Notes under the pieces: generated by a model
The model's database searches: none
What the model saw: the letters and a program-made list of their open reading frames with translations, nothing else
Told to the model about the DNA's origin: nothing
Part shown: piece by piece, positions 24,931-26,750 of the stretch
Numbering within the stretch: the first letter of the stretch is position 1
Layout of the letters: each line of letters opens with the position of its first letter
From: an uncultured Acetatifactor sp.
GTDB taxonomy: Bacteria; Bacillota; Clostridia; Lachnospirales; Lachnospiraceae
NCBI GenBank assembly: GCA_910580225.1
Contig: CAJTXE010000049.1
Location: 1 to 26,750, forward strand
DNA: 26,750 nucleotides
Direction of reading: 5' to 3'
Translations under genes and position numbers: made by a program

Positions 24931-25260
24931 ATGTCTGATAAATGTGTGATTGATCCGGAACGTGAATGTCTTGGACTCATGAAGGCCCGGGAGCTGGAAA
25001 ATGACCTGAAGGATCTGATACGCCAGAACAGGGAGAGCCATGAAAGGTTTTTTGAAAGACTTGAATTGTTAGAGAAACAGGAGGGCATCCAGGGGGAGCA
25101 GTATAAACACATCATGGAAAAACTGGACAGGCTTTCAGGAGATGTGAAGGAACTGAAAGCGAAGCCTGCAAAGCGCTGGGAAAGCATTGTGGAAAAAGTG
25201 CTTGGACTTGTGATAGCAGCTGTTGTGGGCTTCGCTCTGGCAAGGCTTGGACTGCAGTAA
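24931..25260 (+). CDS. xhlA: XhlA-like haemolysin/holin-accessory protein
   Basis: The product has 109 residues. XhlA proteins are small membrane proteins that work with the holin in lysis of PBSX-type elements. Seen here are a charged N-terminus, a long coiled coil (residues about 20-75, with RQNRESHERFFERLELLEKQ and MEKLDRLSGDVKELK), and one C-terminal membrane helix (VLGLVIAAVVGFALARLGL), the standard XhlA layout. ATG at 24931 follows GGGGAGG. The frame is open upstream to a Met at 24799, but that region contains the terminator and lacks a binding site. Confidence 0.87.
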   Translation: MSDKCVIDPERECLGLMKARELENDLKDLIRQNRESHERFFERLELLEKQEGIQGEQYKHIMEKLDRLSGDVKELKAKPAKRWESIVEKVLGLVIAAVVGFALARLGLQ

Positions 25261-25284
25261 AAAGGAATGGAAAGAGAGGATTAA

Positions 25285-25611
25285 ATGATGAATGTGGAGT
25301 TTATGATGCAGTATACTACGTATTTCCTGATGGCCGTCGGCGTACTGGCATTCCTGGTATCGGCGATCGTGCAGGCGATTAAGGAGCTGCCCGGTCTGCA
25401 GCGGGTACCTACCAGTGTGGTGGCTCTGGCGGTATCTCTGATTCTGTGTCCGTTGGCAGTGGTCATTGCCTGTCAGTATTTAAAGCTTGTGGTCACCTGG
25501 TATTATGTCTTTGCATCCTTTATTGCGGCCTTTATTGTTTATCTGGTGGCAACCGGCGGATGGGAGCGGGTGGCTAAATTGTGGGAGAGGGCAAAGTACA
25601 GGAACAAATAA
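25285..25611 (+). CDS. Holin
   Basis: This 108-residue membrane protein is expected to make holes in the cytoplasmic membrane at the end of the lytic cycle so that the amidase reaches the wall. Three hydrophobic segments are visible: residues about 10-32 (TTYFLMAVGVLAFLVSAIVQ), 43-66 (VVALAVSLILCPLAVVIACQYL) and 69-91 (VTWYYVFASFIAAFIVYLVA). A basic C-terminus ends in KYRNK. ATG at 25285 or 25288 follows AGAGAGGA. The position between XhlA and amidase supports the call. I do not assign a specific holin family. Confidence 0.85.
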   Translation: MMNVEFMMQYTTYFLMAVGVLAFLVSAIVQAIKELPGLQRVPTSVVALAVSLILCPLAVVIACQYLKLVVTWYYVFASFIAAFIVYLVATGGWERVAKLWERAKYRNK

Positions 25612-25614
25612 TCA

Positions 25615-25637
25615 AGGGGGCTTCGGCTCCCTGTTTT
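25615..25637 (+). terminator. UUCG-tetraloop hairpin with T run between holin and amidase
   Basis: AGGGGGC (25615-25621) and GCTCCCT (25626-25632) form a seven-base-pair stem with one G-T pair, closed by a TTCG tetraloop and followed by GTTTT. Such hairpins are very stable. It begins four bases after the holin stop and lies 31 bases before the amidase start, so it may attenuate amidase transcription or protect the upstream mRNA end. Confidence 0.65.
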
Positions 25638-25667
25638 AATGTGCATAAAGCGACGAAAGGAGAAATT

Positions 25668-26390
25668 ATGAGAATTAACGTACATGCCGGGCATAACCCG
25701 GACGGAAAGAAGGCCTGTGGAGCAATCGGATTTATCAGGGAGTCCACAGAGGCCAGGAAGGTGAAGGATAGTGTGATCAGTCAGCTCCGGCAGCTGGGGC
25801 ATGAGGTATATGATTGTACATGTGAAGCCGGGACAAGCCAGTCCAATGTGCTGACCAGGATTGTGAGTGCTTGCAACGCGCACAGCGTGGATCTGGATGT
25901 GTCCATCCATTTTAATGCCGGCGCCGGGGACAGCTCCGGGAATGGGCGGACGACCGGGACAGAAGTCCTGGTTTATGATACTGCAGGCCGAGCTGGGCAG
26001 GCAGCCGGGAGGGTATGCGCATGCATTTCTTCCCTTGGCTTCCGCAATCGCGGAGTAAAAGTAAACAGGAACCTGTATGTCCTGAGAAAAACGAAGGCGC
26101 CTGCCATGCTCATCGAGTGTTGCTTTGTAGATGACAGGGACGATGTGCAGCTGTATGACTGTCAGCAGATGGCGGAGGCAATTGTCTATGGTATTACCGG
26201 GCAGCGGGTGCCGGCAGCAGAAGAGCCGGCCGATCAGGAAGCCGCAGCGCCTGGAGCAGAGACTGCGGTTGGCAATAAAAAGGAATTGTATCGTGTTCAG
26301 GTGGGGGCATATTCTGCCAAGAGCAATGCAGACCAAATGCAGGCAAAGCTTAAGGCAGTGGGATATGATGCCATTGTTGTAAGGGCGTAA
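25668..26390 (+). CDS. N-acetylmuramoyl-L-alanine amidase endolysin (Amidase_3) with C-terminal SPOR segment
   Basis: This 240-residue endolysin cuts the bond between N-acetylmuramic acid and L-alanine in peptidoglycan. The amidase_3 domain fills residues 1 to about 180. Zinc ligands are probably H9 (in VHAGHN), E25 and H81 (in SIHFNAG), with catalytic E150 in AMLIECCF. An Ala/Glu/Pro linker follows. Residues 206-240 (YRVQVGAYSAKSNADQMQAKL and on) match the first half of a SPOR domain, which binds glycan strands stripped of peptides; the full domain is about twice as long. ATG at 25668 follows AAAGGAG by five bases; the frame is open further upstream through the hairpin but without a start site. 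No signal peptide is seen, so release depends on the holin. Confidence 0.92.
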   Translation: MRINVHAGHNPDGKKACGAIGFIRESTEARKVKDSVISQLRQLGHEVYDCTCEAGTSQSNVLTRIVSACNAHSVDLDVSIHFNAGAGDSSGNGRTTGTEVLVYDTAGRAGQAAGRVCACISSLGFRNRGVKVNRNLYVLRKTKAPAMLIECCFVDDRDDVQLYDCQQMAEAIVYGITGQRVPAAEEPADQEAAAPGAETAVGNKKELYRVQVGAYSAKSNADQMQAKLKAVGYDAIVVRA

Positions 26391-26412
26391 TTTGTCCCGG
26401 ATTTTGTCCCGG
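26391..26412 (+). repeat. Two TTTGTCCCGG direct repeats beside the attachment site
   Basis: TTTGTCCCGG occurs at 26391-26400 and 26403-26412, immediately after the amidase stop. The word TTTTGTCCCG returns in inverted form at 26567-26576 (CGGGACAAAA), on the other side of the tRNA-like core. Repeats of this kind near an att core are candidate arm-type binding sites for a tyrosine integrase or an excisionase. Confidence 0.55.
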
Positions 26413-26459
26413 AAAACGTGAAGCCCGGTATTTATCACATTTATCTGGAATTTATTATC

Positions 26460-26482
26460 AGGTTCGAGCCCTACTCGGGGAG
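26460..26482 (+). other. Attachment site core: copy of a tRNA 3' end (attR or attP)
   Basis: The sequence contains TTCGAGCCCTACTCGGGG, which reads as a T-loop (TTCGAGC), the 3' half of a T-stem (CCTAC) and a 3' acceptor strand (TCGGGGA). No 5' tRNA half precedes it. The upstream bases ATCAGG would pair with CCTAC at only three positions, where a real tRNA would have GTAGG. Such an isolated tRNA 3' end directly after a phage lysis module is the classic footprint of integration into a tRNA gene. Confidence 0.75.
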
Positions 26483-26484
26483 TA

Positions 26485-26506
26485 AAGTGTCAAAGAGATG
26501 ACACTT
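26485..26506 (+). other. Perfect 8-bp hairpin just downstream of the att core
   Basis: AAGTGTCA (26485-26492) and TGACACTT (26499-26506) are exact reverse complements around a 6-base loop. No T run follows. It may be part of the host tRNA 3' processing region, or a protein binding site next to the recombination core. Confidence 0.5.
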
Positions 26507-26515
26507 AGGGAAAAC

Positions 26516-26544
26516 CCGTAAACATCAGTGTTTGCGGTTTTTTT
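26516..26544 (+). terminator. Rho-independent terminator
   Basis: CCGTAAAC (26516-26523) pairs with GTTTGCGG (26530-26537), one G-T pair, around ATCAGT, followed by seven T. If the core at 26460 is attR, this would be the original terminator of the host tRNA gene. It would also end the phage late transcript. Confidence 0.8.
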
Positions 26545-26566
26545 CGTGGGCAAAAAAGTTCTAATG

Positions 26567-26576
26567 CGGGACAAAA
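26567..26576 (-). repeat. Inverted copy of the TTTTGTCCCG word right of the att core
   Basis: CGGGACAAAA is the exact reverse complement of TTTTGTCCCG at 26402-26411. Core-proximal repeats on both sides in opposite orientations are typical of attP arms. A chance match cannot be excluded for ten bases. Confidence 0.4.
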
Positions 26577-26707
26577 TAGTGCGCATGGCTGCAAAAGGAA
26601 GCATGTGAGTGATAACCGAAAGTAACTGAAAAAATAGGTTGGGACTGTGTTTCTGATGGATTCGGAATGCTAGAGCGTGTTTGAAAAATAAAAAGTATAC
26701 AAAACGT

Positions 26708-26737
26708 TTGTTCATAGCCTCTTTTTCATGGTAAAAT
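26708..26737 (+). promoter_or_regulatory. Sigma-A-like promoter reading out of the window
   Basis: TTGTTC (26708-26713) and TAAAAT (26732-26737) are separated by 18 bases in an A+T-rich stretch. AAAAAGGGG follows at the edge. It would serve a gene that starts just beyond the window. The region 26545-26707 shows no gene I can support. Confidence 0.4.
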
Positions 26738-26750
26738 AAAGAAAAAGGGG

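Larger units (their letters stand above)
1..26482. mobile_element. Prophage or temperate phage, late region of a PBSX/Xkd-type contractile-tailed phage (partial)
   Basis: The order of genes is that of a complete morphogenesis and lysis region of a myovirus-like phage: terminases, portal, MuF, scaffold, capsid, neck, sheath, tube, frameshifted chaperone, tape measure, LysM/hub, baseplate, fibre, XhlA, holin, amidase. All lie on the + strand. The right end is placed at the tRNA-3'-end-like core at 26460-26482. Early genes, repressor and integrase are not in the window, so the left boundary is unknown. The presence of every expected structural gene without a visible stop or frameshift argues for a functional phage or a tail-like particle rather than a decayed remnant. 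Whether the element is integrated or is a free phage genome cannot be told from the window alone. Confidence 0.93.

Noticed and set aside
26460..26482. A complete tRNA gene
   Set aside because: Only the T-loop, one half of the T-stem and the acceptor 3' strand are present. No D-arm or anticodon arm precedes it and the T-stem does not close.
26458..26715. 85-codon open frame on the minus strand over the att site and terminator
   Set aside because: It covers the tRNA-like core and a terminator hairpin, has no clear ribosome binding site, and reads as low-information sequence.

Overview
The window is the late (structural and lysis) half of a contractile-tailed temperate phage, most likely a prophage of a Clostridia-class Bacillota. 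Lachnospiraceae is my best guess. The reasons are balanced to slightly G+C-rich codon use, strong AGGAGG-type ribosome binding sites and frequent TTG/GTG starts. The gene order matches the PBSX/Xkd-type myovirus-like elements common in these bacteria. The host name is inference, because no host gene is visible. Every convincing gene is on the + strand, and most are coupled by short gaps or ATGA/TAATG overlaps.

Layout. Positions 1-182 hold the end of an unrecognised upstream gene, closed by a terminator (184-216). Positions 307-8369 are packaging and head: small terminase, large terminase, SPP1-type portal, a MuF head protein with a long extra C-terminal domain, a tiny gene coupled to it, a terminator, GP20-type scaffold, decoration-like protein and a gpE-type major capsid protein. 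Positions 8383-10151 are head completion, neck and tail terminator. Positions 10148-12912 hold a small linker protein, tail sheath, tail tube, and an XkdN-type chaperone with a programmed -1 frameshift. Positions 12912-20459 hold the tape measure, a LysM protein, hub, DUF2577, DUF2634, baseplate J-like and DUF2313 proteins. Positions 20470-24768 are one large tail fibre ending in a self-cleaving S74 chaperone. After a terminator, 24931-26390 is lysis: XhlA-like protein, holin, amidase. At 26460-26482 lies a copy of a tRNA 3' end, which marks an attachment site. Beyond it are a hairpin, a terminator and a promoter-like sequence at the window edge.

The most interesting part is 4960-6225. There the MuF protein is fused to an HExxH zinc-metallopeptidase-like domain, followed after one base by a 66-codon gene, then by an orphan C-terminal coding scrap and a terminator. 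This stretch is clearly A+T-richer than the phage genes on both sides. The layout is that of a MuF polymorphic toxin with a candidate immunity gene, carried in or on the phage head. A second signal is three TGCAACC repeats at exact 22-bp steps inside the small terminase gene, each in a different reading frame. They are a candidate packaging (pac) site. A third is the attachment site, with the same 10-bp word on both sides of the tRNA-like core in opposite orientations.
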